From contig JAQSYI010000029.1 in assembly GCA_029256185.1 (NCBI GenBank), forward strand, positions 62,001 through 126,000: DNA of 64,000 nt. The letters run 5' to 3'. The DNA comes from Paenibacillaceae bacterium (GTDB lineage Bacteria; Bacillota; Bacilli; Paenibacillales; NBRC-103111). Shown here piece by piece: positions 36,436 through 44,790 of the stretch. The notes under the pieces are model-generated. The model ran no database searches. It had not been told where the DNA came from and worked only from the letters and a program-made list of their open reading frames with translations. A program made the position numbers and the translations under genes. Position 1 is the stretch's first letter, and every line of letters begins with the position of its first letter.

Positions 36436-36630
36436 TAACGGAAATTTTTTCCGCTATCCCTGCAAATTCATCATTTCTCGCTGATTTAGCGGAAATTTTT
36501 TCCGCTATTTCCTCCTGGACTCCCCAAAACAGGCATTTGGACCTGGGTTTGATGGCGTTAACGGAAATTTTTTCCGCTAAATCTCGGCAATTACCCAAAA
36601 ATGCCCTGATAGCGGAAAAAATTTCCGTTA
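36436..36630. repeat. Cluster A: four TAGCGGAAA/TTTCCGCTA palindromes
   Basis: Copies at 36436-36456, 36487-36507, 36559-36579 and 36610-36630, each 21 bp with 9-base arms around three T or A. Copy 2 is perfect; the others have one A-C pair that reads as G-U on one strand. Copy 4 is inverted. Centres are 51, 72 and 51 bp apart. GGCATTT (36532-36538) can pair with AAATGCC (36599-36605). Confidence 0.92.
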
Positions 36631-36960
36631 TATCGTCCCCCTGCGGCCTTTGTTTCCAACTGCTTCCCCACTTGATCCATGGAGGTGGGAATCCCCTTCC
36701 TCGAAATCATATCATTCCTGTCCTGGATAACAGAATCCCGTTATTTCATTCATCAGTAGTGGCGCGCAAGCCGCATGGAAGTCTGATCTGCTGAAGAAAA
36801 GGCTCCTCTCCCCCGAATAATGCTTTCTAATCTTCTGAGAAAAATTCCCATGGGAGTATTTCGAGGAAGAATGACCGCGTTTAAGCAGAAGCTTTTATCG
36901 CCAATCTGAATATTTTCCTTACCCGCTTTAGCGCTGTACAGAATTTAAACATTCTGGCTA

Positions 36961-37003
36961 AAAAAGCCCGAAGGCTCCGGAAAGCTGAACCTGAATCGGG
37001 CTA
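36961..37003 (-). terminator. Rho-independent terminator of the locus 2 exoprotein operon
   Basis: Read on the minus strand, AGCCCGA at 36997-37003 pairs with TCGGGCT at 36966-36972, and the second arm runs straight into six T (36961-36966). It lies 180 bases beyond the stop at 37181. Confidence 0.75.
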
Positions 37004-37024
37004 ATAAAAGAGGCCGCACGCGAT

Positions 37025-37122
37025 GCAATCAGCTCTCTGCAATCAGCTCTCTGCAATCAGCTCTCTGCAATCAGCTCTCTGCAGTCCGCTCTCTGCAGTC
37101 AGTCCTCTGCAGTCACCCTGCA
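37025..37122. repeat. 14-bp tandem repeat, seven units
   Basis: Four identical units of GCAATCAGCTCTCT start at 37025, 37039, 37053 and 37067; three diverged units (GCAGTC-) follow to 37122. A simple minisatellite likely to vary in copy number. Confidence 0.9.
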
Positions 37123-37180
37123 CCCTGATCGGCTGCCGCACCGCGGCGATTGAAACGAAAGCCGGCAAGCCGGAGCCCTC

Positions 37181-40156
37181 TTATGAACCGGCCCCGATCA
37201 CAAAGGTTATGCTGCTCATCCTTACAGCCTTGCCCTGTTTTACCATCACGTTGATTTTCGCGTCCCCCTGCGCATTCAAGGCAACATTGCCCTCCTGATC
37301 CACCTGGGCAAGAGCGGGATTGCTTGAGCCGAACACCACCGCGGCCGACGGGTCCAGCGGGAATTCCGTTCCGGCGGCCGTTACTCCCTTAACCGCCAAT
37401 TTCACCGTGTCGCCGGCTTTGAACGAATCCTTCGGCGCGAAATATTCCCCCCACTTGGACTGGTCCAGATCGGCCTGGGCCTGGCTATCGTAAAAGCGGA
37501 TATCCGAGAATCCGTTCCACCCCGATTTGCTTGAGCTGTAGCCATAGCACATTAAGCGGATATACCTGGTTTTCACATCCTCCAGTGGAAAAAGCTCCGG
37601 CAGAAGCGTCGTTCCGCTGGTGTTTTGCATGCCTCGTATCTGGGTGAAGCTCTCTCCGTCGTCGGATATTTCCACTTCAAAATTATAGGCCCTTGTATCC
37701 CCCATATATCCGGCGGCCGCCATGGAATGAACCTGGACCTCCTTGCCGAAATCATATAGCAGCCACTTGGTTTCGCCTGCGCTGGTAGTAGACCATCTTG
37801 TGCCCAAATCGTTGTCTATGGTCTTCTCGGGCGTGTTCACATTGGCGTAACCGTCGTTGGACAGGACCGACTCAATGGGAATCCAGGTAGGGTCGATGCC
37901 GATCGCCTCTTCCCCCTCCACCTGAAGCTTGACGGCGGCAAGCTCAGGAGGAGCAACGGACGAATAGGAATCTGCCGCGAAATGGAAGGTATAGACGCCT
38001 CTGCCGTCAATGGTCAACACAGTGGGTTCATCGGCATGCTGCGCCTGCTCCACAGTGAAGCCTGCGCCGTCGGCGGCCTCCAGACTGATCTCGGGAATGC
38101 TTGCGTCCCCGTTCAGCAGGAGCCGGTAATTTTTCACGGCAGGCTTGAAGAACTCCGCCGTCCGGCCATTTACCGTCAGCCGCAATTTCAGCAGGTCCGC
38201 AAGCTCCCGCTCAAGCGCCGCATCTCCCTCGCCGGAAAAATCGAACAAATCCTTGCTGAACACTGCCAGTCCGGAATCATCCTGCAGCAGGTGAACGCCC
38301 AAGGCAGAGGCCAGCTCCTGCACGGGAAGCATGACGCGGCCGTTTACCGTCTTGGCGCTGGCGGCGCTGTCCAGCCTATGAATATCGATGGTATAGACAA
38401 GCTTGGTGCCGTCCTTGGAAGCAACCTCCACCGCAACCGGATTGGACCCCACCGCCAGCGCAGCCGTGTAGGAACTCCCCGGTGCGTGGGGGCTTCCGTT
38501 GATCGTGATGCTCTCATAATAAGGGGAATCTACTGCAGGCGTTAAGCCCCCCGCGGATATGCCGTTGCCCACGTACACACTGTAGGCGGTTCTCCATGGG
38601 CTGAACGGCAGCGTTCCATGGCTGAAGTCGAGTCCGCTCAAGGGTGCGGCATTGCCCCGTTTGATCACATGCACGTTATAGACGGTCCGTGTATCGTCGG
38701 GAGCGGTTACCGCAATGGAGACCGTGTTGCGTCCCGGTGCAAGGTCCACGGTGTAAGCCTCCCCGGAGACGGCCGGCTCACCGTTGATGGACAGGCTCTT
38801 GTACAAGGGAGAGGCGGCCACGGGCGTCAGCTCCATATGGGCGGCGCTGTTATCCACATAAACCGTGTATTCCGTTACGTCAGGATCGAATTCCAGCGTC
38901 CCCCTGCTTACATCCAGGCGGCTTAAGCTGGAATCATTGCCGTAATGCTCCCGGAACACCTCCAGGGTATAAATTTTCTCCGTATCATCCTCGGCGGTCA
39001 CTTCGATGGACACAATATTCGGCCCAGAAGAAAGCTGCACCGTATACGGAGCCCCGGAGACCACAGGCACTCCGTTGATGCTGAGCTGCTTATGCTCCGC
39101 TGCCGAAGCCGCAGGGATAAGATCGACACTCTCCACTTGACTGCCTACTGTCAAGCTGTAGTAGGTCACAGCCGGATCGAAGGCCAGCAGCCCCGGGCTG
39201 ATCTGCAGACTGCCCAAATTGGCATCATTGCTCAGATCGCCGTTGTGGCTTAAGCGGGTGACCTGCAGCGTATAGGTCTGCACCGTGATGCCGTCCTCCG
39301 CCGTCACTGCGATGGGAATTTGATTCAACCCGGTTGCCAGAAAAGCTGTATGGGGGCTTCCCGAAACCGCAGGCACGCCGTTGATGGTCAAGCTGCGGTA
39401 TACGGATGATGATACCGTCGGCACAATATCCATGCTGTATACCGAGTTGAATACACTGAAGCTGTAGCTGGTCAAAGCCGGGTCGTAATGGAAGCCTGCC
39501 GACGGCTCCGGAGCAACCGAAAGTCCGCTCAACGAGGCGTCGTCATCCAGGAGGGACAGGGGCACCAAACGCACCGCGTCCGCCATTACCCAGCCTGTCA
39601 CCCAAGCATCCGTCTGCGGGTGCAGCGTATGAATTTTCACATAGTTGCCCGTGCCTTTTTCGAAGAAATAAGCATTGGCGTCTCCGGTTTCAAGCCCGAA
39701 CCAATACCCGTTGCTGTTGCTGGAGCTGCTCTGGTTGACATTGACAATCGTGCTGACGCCGCCATGATAAATTTCATAGGGCACCGGGTTGGCGCGGCCG
39801 GTCGTCCCGTGGAAGGTGACATACACCGCATAATAGCCCGATTGGGGAATGACAGGGGTCCATTGGAAGGTTGCCCCGTAGCCATTGTTGATTTGATGCC
39901 TGTCGCTTCCGTAATTGGAGGCGGCATTATTGGAGCTTGTCCCCCACGCCACATCAGCGCCGGTTGAAGGATTGGTCCCGGGAGTCATGGCAACTGTACC
40001 TGTTGTCGGATCGGTGCCCGCATTATCGACCACGATGTCATTCTCCCCCAACGGAACAGATAGAGACTCTCCTCTCTGCGCAAGCGCAGCATTCCCAAAG
40101 AGCAAGGTCAAGATCACCATGAACGTTACCAGCTTGGTTAGGCGCCTTTTTATCAT
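37181..40156 (-). CDS. Secreted multi-domain carbohydrate-binding protein (golvesin-like, cadherin-like, F5/8 type C)
   Basis: A 991-residue exported protein. The ATG at 40156 has GAGGAGGGTG upstream; the longer frame only reads through hairpin repeats. Signal peptide to about residue 26; golvesin/xly-type binding domain at about 35-205 (NDIVVDNAG to YVMADAVR-like VMADAVRLVPL); four cadherin-like beta-sandwich repeats at about 210-590 (for example LSINGVPVVSGAPYTVQL); a copper-amine-oxidase-N-like segment with VNGRVMLPVQELASALG; and an F5/8 type C domain at about 770-910 (TIDNDLGTRWST to YIRLMCYG). No catalytic domain is visible. It probably binds the polysaccharide attacked by the neighbouring lyase-like enzymes. 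Confidence 0.87.
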   Translation of the reverse strand: MIKRRLTKLVTFMVILTLLFGNAALAQRGESLSVPLGENDIVVDNAGTDPTTGTVAMTPGTNPSTGADVAWGTSSNNAASNYGSDRHQINNGYGATFQWTPVIPQSGYYAVYVTFHGTTGRANPVPYEIYHGGVSTIVNVNQSSSSNSNGYWFGLETGDANAYFFEKGTGNYVKIHTLHPQTDAWVTGWVMADAVRLVPLSLLDDDASLSGLSVAPEPSAGFHYDPALTSYSFSVFNSVYSMDIVPTVSSSVYRSLTINGVPAVSGSPHTAFLATGLNQIPIAVTAEDGITVQTYTLQVTRLSHNGDLSNDANLGSLQISPGLLAFDPAVTYYSLTVGSQVESVDLIPAASAAEHKQLSINGVPVVSGAPYTVQLSSGPNIVSIEVTAEDDTEKIYTLEVFREHYGNDSSLSRLDVSRGTLEFDPDVTEYTVYVDNSAAHMELTPVAASPLYKSLSINGEPAVSGEAYTVDLAPGRNTVSIAVTAPDDTRTVYNVHVIKRGNAAPLSGLDFSHGTLPFSPWRTAYSVYVGNGISAGGLTPAVDSPYYESITINGSPHAPGSSYTAALAVGSNPVAVEVASKDGTKLVYTIDIHRLDSAASAKTVNGRVMLPVQELASALGVHLLQDDSGLAVFSKDLFDFSGEGDAALERELADLLKLRLTVNGRTAEFFKPAVKNYRLLLNGDASIPEISLEAADGAGFTVEQAQHADEPTVLTIDGRGVYTFHFAADSYSSVAPPELAAVKLQVEGEEAIGIDPTWIPIESVLSNDGYANVNTPEKTIDNDLGTRWSTTSAGETKWLLYDFGKEVQVHSMAAAGYMGDTRAYNFEVEISDDGESFTQIRGMQNTSGTTLLPELFPLEDVKTRYIRLMCYGYSSSKSGWNGFSDIRFYDSQAQADLDQSKWGEYFAPKDSFKAGDTVKLAVKGVTAAGTEFPLDPSAAVVFGSSNPALAQVDQEGNVALNAQGDAKINVMVKQGKAVRMSSITFVIGAGS

Positions 40157-40172
40157 GTTCACCCTCCTCGAG

Positions 40173-40292
40173 AGTTTTGAGTTGATTGCCACTTGATGGC
40201 ATATTCCGAAAAACTTGCTTCGTAAGCATAGGCTTAGTTTTGAGTTGATTGCCACTTGGTGGCATATTCCGAAAAACTTGCTTCGTAAGCAT
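40173..40292 (-). repeat. SD-proximal two-hairpin array, 2 units
   Basis: Units at 40173-40229 and 40236-40292, 63 bp apart. In mRNA sense each has the GCTTACGAAGC hairpin, then AGTTTT pairing with AAAACT around an inner GCCAC/GTGGC (or GCCAU/GUGGC) hairpin. The near unit ends 3 bases before the GAGGAGGG site of the gene starting at 40156; the far unit encodes the last residues and the stop of the preceding gene. Confidence 0.9.
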
Positions 40293-43200
40293 CCGCTGTA
40301 TAAATTCTGTAGAGCACCACGGCCGCTTCCGCTCTGGTGGTGTTGTCCAGCGGCCGCAGCAGCTTCCCGTCTCCCTGGACGATGCCTTCCCTGACCAGGG
40401 CCGAGAGCTTTTCGGCCGCATAGCCGGACACCTCCGCCCCGTCCTGGAACCGGGACAAATCGGCTGCCGTTCCCTTCGCCGCAAGCCTGCCCTTAAGCTC
40501 CAGCGCCCGGGCCGCCAGAGTGAACAATTCCTCACGGGTAATGTCTGCCTGCGGGTTGAAGCGGTTGTCTCCCGTCCCGTTGGCGATTCCCAGCTTCCGG
40601 GCGATCCCCACTGCCTCTGCATAATAGACGCCTGGTTCTACGTCATCGAAGTTATCGTCCGCCTCTGCTGACAGGTCCAGCGCTCTGACCAGCAGCGTCA
40701 GGAAGTCCGCCCTCGTTATATTCGCTGTGGGGGTAAAGGAGGCTTCCGAGGTGCCCTCAATGATTCCCTTGGAGGCCAACACCCGGATTTCCCGTTCTGC
40801 CCATCCATAGTCTGCCATATCGCCGAACGTCTTCATGACATACCGTACAGCGAAGGTTTGCCCTGCCAGCCGGTTGGTTGTAAAGCGGACCAGCCCTGTC
40901 GCCGCATCATACCTGCTGCTGGTTACCGGAGCCGCATTGCCGAACTCATCCATACTCCACACCACAATATGCTCCGGATTGCCCCGCTCTTCCGTTGCGG
41001 GCTTATAGGGGATCGATATGCGGACCGGTGTGCTCAGGCTCCCTGCCTCTTCTCCGTCTGTCAGCAGCGTTACCTTAACGGCCGGACGGCTGCCAGTCTC
41101 CACCGCTTTGCCCGCTGTCCCGGTCCATGCCGTGGCATCGGCGGCCTCAATCACAATCGCTACCTTCAAACCGGCCATGGCTCCAGGCAGCGCGCCTTGG
41201 GGCAGCATCACTGTGGCCAGGGAGGTAACCACCTCCAGCCTCCAGTTGGCTTCGGCGCCGTTCAGCGCTTTTGCCGCAAGGGCCGTCTCATAGGCCTTCG
41301 CCCCATCCACCGGGTTTACCTTAATGACAACCGTCCGCATTCCCCTGTCATCCGGCTGCGCCTGGGCCAGGGCGGCTTGTACCGAGGCGGCATCCACAAC
41401 CGACCGGGCTCTGCCGCTGTCCTGATCCAGAGCGGCCCCAACCTCGATTATCCCTCCCGCAACCACAGGCGGAATCCCGTCTTTTCCGTCCTTCCCCCCT
41501 GCTGCCGGAGGAATATAGCTTGGCGGCGCCGCTCTGACCACCACAAGGGTATATGTGGCCTGTGTGCCATCCTCGGCGGTTACAACAATCGTGACCAGAT
41601 TGCTCCCCACCGACAGCGCAACTGTATAAGGAACGCCTGATTCATGGGCAGTGCCGTTCACGGTAATGCTCCTGTACGCCGCCGATGCGGCTGTGGGCGT
41701 TACCGTTATGCCGGATGTGCCGTTGCCCACATTCATGCTGTAGCTTGCCGTGGCAGGATCGAAGGCCAATCCCCCGGGCTGCACGGCCAATCCGCTCAAG
41801 GCGGCGTCGCTGTCCAATCCGGGCCCCGCCGCCGCAGGCAGCACAACCACCTTGTCTCTATATGTGATGATATGAGAGTCAACCGTGGAATCGTAAACAG
41901 TCTCGGCCCCCAGCTCCCTGGCCGCAAATTCCACCGGCGCCCATATTTCCCCTTGCTCCCATACAGGCTTCGCCTCCGGGTCGGCGGGATCGATGCTCGC
42001 TCTCGCCCCGTCTGTATAAACAAGGGGGCTGTTTGCCAGCAACGCCAGATTATCCCCCATCTTCTTATCCAGCAGCACTAGATTGCCCTCTGCCTCTGCC
42101 AAGGTCCATTCCGACATGCGGTCAATGGGGGCGGATTGGGTTGGCGGAGCCTCCCCTTCCCGCAGAGGCACGAATTCAACCGCCAGCCTTATGGCACTTT
42201 CGCCCTGCATGAGAATCGCCAATTTGGAGCCATAGCTGGATGATTGCACCGCAGGATTGGGCGACAGCGGGAGCGGCTTGGCATCCATGATGCTGAAGGC
42301 CGCATCCTGGGGGCCCTCGGCAATATGCGCCCACAGCCTCTTGCTCCCGATAGCGAGCATGGCCGATTTCCCGTCCTCGCTGATCTGCACATCCGCAGAG
42401 GTATGCATGAACCACCACACATCCATGCCCTCATCGGCCGTTATCTCGTCTTGCACCAGCACCTTGGAGCGGTTGTCAAACAGCCGGATGCCTCTTGTGG
42501 CGCTTGTTGCATCCGGGGCATACGCTGCCGTCATATCCAAAATTCCGAAGGCTTCCGTTTCATTAGCCTGAAAATCGCGCACTACGGCTGTTGCTTCGAT
42601 AACCTGGTCAACGCCGGCATCGGGATTGATCACCAGAGTGTTCTGCCCTTCCGCCCTGTTGATATAATATTGGTACCGTCCCGCAGTAACCGGGTCCCGG
42701 TCGTTGTAGCCCGGCCAGCTGTTGCTTCCGTAGCCCCGCATGGTGGCCCAACGTTCTCCCAATGCGTCCAGCACGAATGTTCCTGAGGAGAGAGAATTAT
42801 GGTTTTCCCTGTTATACCCGCCCTTCAGACCCACATAAATGCCGTTGTCGTCCTCCCAGGAGCTTCGCATCAGCACGCTGTTGTCGCCTATATCGTCGGA
42901 ATATGCCTTATCCAGAGGAAACTCTGCCGCCGACAATGTCTGAAACTCGGGCTTATACCATAGCAGCGAATACACATGGGCTCTGTTCGGCGTCCCTTCC
43001 CCCAGCTCCGACTTCAGCTTCAGGTAGTACCATGCATATTCGGGCTTGTTCAACTTCCCGGCAAACCACATCAGCGCTCCCGAATTCAGCTTGCCGATGG
43101 TAGCGTCGCCGTAGTTGAACATTCCTGCCATGCCCGTCATGTAGATCATGAAATCCGGCGTTTGCCCCACACCCGGCGCTTCGTACAATTTGAACTTCTG

Positions 43201-44727
43201 AGGAAGATCGAAGCTGCCGGCAAGCGCCGTATCCAACGCCGACATGGCGTAAGTCAGATAATTGGTTCCATAAGCCCAATAACCGCTGCCTTCCGGGTAT
43301 GATCCGTGGGGAGCGTAAGCGCTGAGTCCCTTGGGCAAAGAATTGGATGCGCCCTCCAGCAAAAATTCGGCAACATCGGGATACTCATCGGCAATGGCGA
43401 TAGCCGCTATAATCAAGCCTCCGTTGCAAACCGGATTCCAGTTATGCGTCGCTGTTACAAAATTGGTGCCGCCCTGAGTAAGCCCCTTGTACCGGTCCAC
43501 GCCATACGTGATTCCCTTATCCAGCATCGTGTCCATAATAAACTGCCGCTGTCCGCTGCTCCAGTCATAATAGTTCCAGTCATAGGCGATGGCATAAGCG
43601 TTCACCATCTCCGCCACCGACAGGAAGCTCTCGGGCTTCCAGGAGGGATATGCCGCCGTGGTTTCAATCTCCTTCCAGAGTCTCTCCAGATACCGGCTGT
43701 CTCCCTCGATCTGGTGGACCAGGGACAGGATCAGGGCCTTGTCCAGCATTTGCCGGGCATGCTCAAGCACAGCTCCGTTATCGGGATTGGTCCCATATTC
43801 CCGGACCGGCAGCACCAGCAGCTCATCCGCCCGTTTTTTGATGCTGTCATACCAGTCCATGGCCATATAATCGGCGGAGAGAGTGGCCTTAAGCTCTGCA
43901 AAATCATTGAGCATAATCCGCGGATGATCCTTCCTGAGATTAGGCACAATGGGAACCTCCGGGGGCGTGGCCAGCTTCGTGTCCCTTACATCCGGCACTG
44001 CCGCTTCAATGGTGCTGCCGCTCACCTTGAAGTTGTCGATATAAAAATCCGGAGCGTTGGCGGCAGTGGGAAAAAACCGGATCAAGGCGATGCTGTCCGC
44101 ATCATTGCCGTTGTAGAATGGCTTCTCATTGACAATCTTGCTCCCGTCCAGCCACACGGAAAAAAGATCGGTGTCCGTATCCAGCTCCAGCCTGATGGAC
44201 ATCCACATTCTGGCAGGCAGCGCATCCACCCTTACCCTGTCGCCGCTGCCCGGTCCCGTGGGAATATCCAGCCGAAAGGCATCCTCCGAGCCCGAAGTGG
44301 CATTAATCACGGAAACGGAGGTCAGAATGGCATTGGAACCGTTGACGGAGCCCTGGATTTCCGGCAATTTGATCTGGCTGCCGGGTTTTCCCTCCAGCCG
44401 CAAGTCATACTCGATGACGGCCTTGCCTCCCAAGGGGGAGAAATTTCTCGTTGCTCTTGCATTGGCTGTCCGGATTGTAGATTTCAATGCCTGATTCGAC
44501 TGGTCCAAGACGGTATCCGAGCCGTTGTCCGGCCTGCCGGCCAGAGTGACCCCGGCGGGAAGGCTCCAATTGTCCAGACTGGCGCCGCCCGTCTCTCCGT
44601 CGAAGGTATCATGAATCACAACCGGCAAATCACCGGCAGCCGTTGGCGTTGCTGTTGCGCCTGTGCCGCCCATGTTCAGGAAGCCTAATGCCAGGAACAA
44701 GACGCATGCTGATTTCCACTTTTTCAA
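40234..44727 (-). CDS. SLH-anchored heparinase II/III-like polysaccharide lyase
   Basis: A 1497-residue surface enzyme starting at TTG 44727 behind AAGGAGG. Signal peptide to about residue 28; jelly-roll domain 30-250; an (alpha/alpha) toroid of the heparinase II/III type at about 265-640 with NWNPVCNGG and GSYPEGSGYWAYGTNY, whose Asn, Tyr and His-type residues fit lyases; beta-sandwich to about 880; a copper-amine-oxidase-N-like stretch; one cadherin-like repeat at about 1010-1095; and three SLH domains at about 1300-1475 (TRADFLTLLVRAL, TREELFTLAARAL, TRAEAAVVLYRIY). It is held on cell-wall polymer and probably cleaves a uronic-acid polysaccharide. The last 20 residues (YEASFSEYATKWQSTQN) come from a repeat unit. 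Confidence 0.87.
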   Translation of the reverse strand: MKKWKSACVLFLALGFLNMGGTGATATPTAAGDLPVVIHDTFDGETGGASLDNWSLPAGVTLAGRPDNGSDTVLDQSNQALKSTIRTANARATRNFSPLGGKAVIEYDLRLEGKPGSQIKLPEIQGSVNGSNAILTSVSVINATSGSEDAFRLDIPTGPGSGDRVRVDALPARMWMSIRLELDTDTDLFSVWLDGSKIVNEKPFYNGNDADSIALIRFFPTAANAPDFYIDNFKVSGSTIEAAVPDVRDTKLATPPEVPIVPNLRKDHPRIMLNDFAELKATLSADYMAMDWYDSIKKRADELLVLPVREYGTNPDNGAVLEHARQMLDKALILSLVHQIEGDSRYLERLWKEIETTAAYPSWKPESFLSVAEMVNAYAIAYDWNYYDWSSGQRQFIMDTMLDKGITYGVDRYKGLTQGGTNFVTATHNWNPVCNGGLIIAAIAIADEYPDVAEFLLEGASNSLPKGLSAYAPHGSYPEGSGYWAYGTNYLTYAMSALDTALAGSFDLPQKFKLYEAPGVGQTPDFMIYMTGMAGMFNYGDATIGKLNSGALMWFAGKLNKPEYAWYYLKLKSELGEGTPNRAHVYSLLWYKPEFQTLSAAEFPLDKAYSDDIGDNSVLMRSSWEDDNGIYVGLKGGYNRENHNSLSSGTFVLDALGERWATMRGYGSNSWPGYNDRDPVTAGRYQYYINRAEGQNTLVINPDAGVDQVIEATAVVRDFQANETEAFGILDMTAAYAPDATSATRGIRLFDNRSKVLVQDEITADEGMDVWWFMHTSADVQISEDGKSAMLAIGSKRLWAHIAEGPQDAAFSIMDAKPLPLSPNPAVQSSSYGSKLAILMQGESAIRLAVEFVPLREGEAPPTQSAPIDRMSEWTLAEAEGNLVLLDKKMGDNLALLANSPLVYTDGARASIDPADPEAKPVWEQGEIWAPVEFAARELGAETVYDSTVDSHIITYRDKVVVLPAAAGPGLDSDAALSGLAVQPGGLAFDPATASYSMNVGNGTSGITVTPTAASAAYRSITVNGTAHESGVPYTVALSVGSNLVTIVVTAEDGTQATYTLVVVRAAPPSYIPPAAGGKDGKDGIPPVVAGGIIEVGAALDQDSGRARSVVDAASVQAALAQAQPDDRGMRTVVIKVNPVDGAKAYETALAAKALNGAEANWRLEVVTSLATVMLPQGALPGAMAGLKVAIVIEAADATAWTGTAGKAVETGSRPAVKVTLLTDGEEAGSLSTPVRISIPYKPATEERGNPEHIVVWSMDEFGNAAPVTSSRYDAATGLVRFTTNRLAGQTFAVRYVMKTFGDMADYGWAEREIRVLASKGIIEGTSEASFTPTANITRADFLTLLVRALDLSAEADDNFDDVEPGVYYAEAVGIARKLGIANGTGDNRFNPQADITREELFTLAARALELKGRLAAKGTAADLSRFQDGAEVSGYAAEKLSALVREGIVQGDGKLLRPLDNTTRAEAAVVLYRIYTADAYEASFSEYATKWQSTQN

Positions 44728-44790
44728 AGTCGCTGCCTCCTTTTTTTATCCGATTCATATCCTTATCCATATCCGTCTCCCATAAAAGCA

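Larger units (their letters stand above)
36135..37180. other. Repeat-rich intergenic region at the left end of locus 2 (1046 bp)
   Basis: No convincing gene is present. From left to right it holds the third hairpin element (36285-36358), a cluster of four palindromes (36436-36630), a minus-strand terminator (36961-37003) and a 14-bp tandem repeat (37025-37122). Open frames across it repeat TEIFSA or AEKIS because the palindromes sit in one frame. Confidence 0.8.

Noticed and set aside
36282-36794. Small proteins with TEIFSA or AEKIS repeats
   Set aside because: The repeated peptide is the translation of palindromes on both strands; no ribosome binding site or stable protein features were seen. 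The spacing in multiples of three is kept as an observation.
40157-40255. N-terminal extension of the 991-residue exoprotein
   Set aside because: It reads through a two-hairpin repeat; the ATG at 40156 has a strong site followed by a signal peptide.
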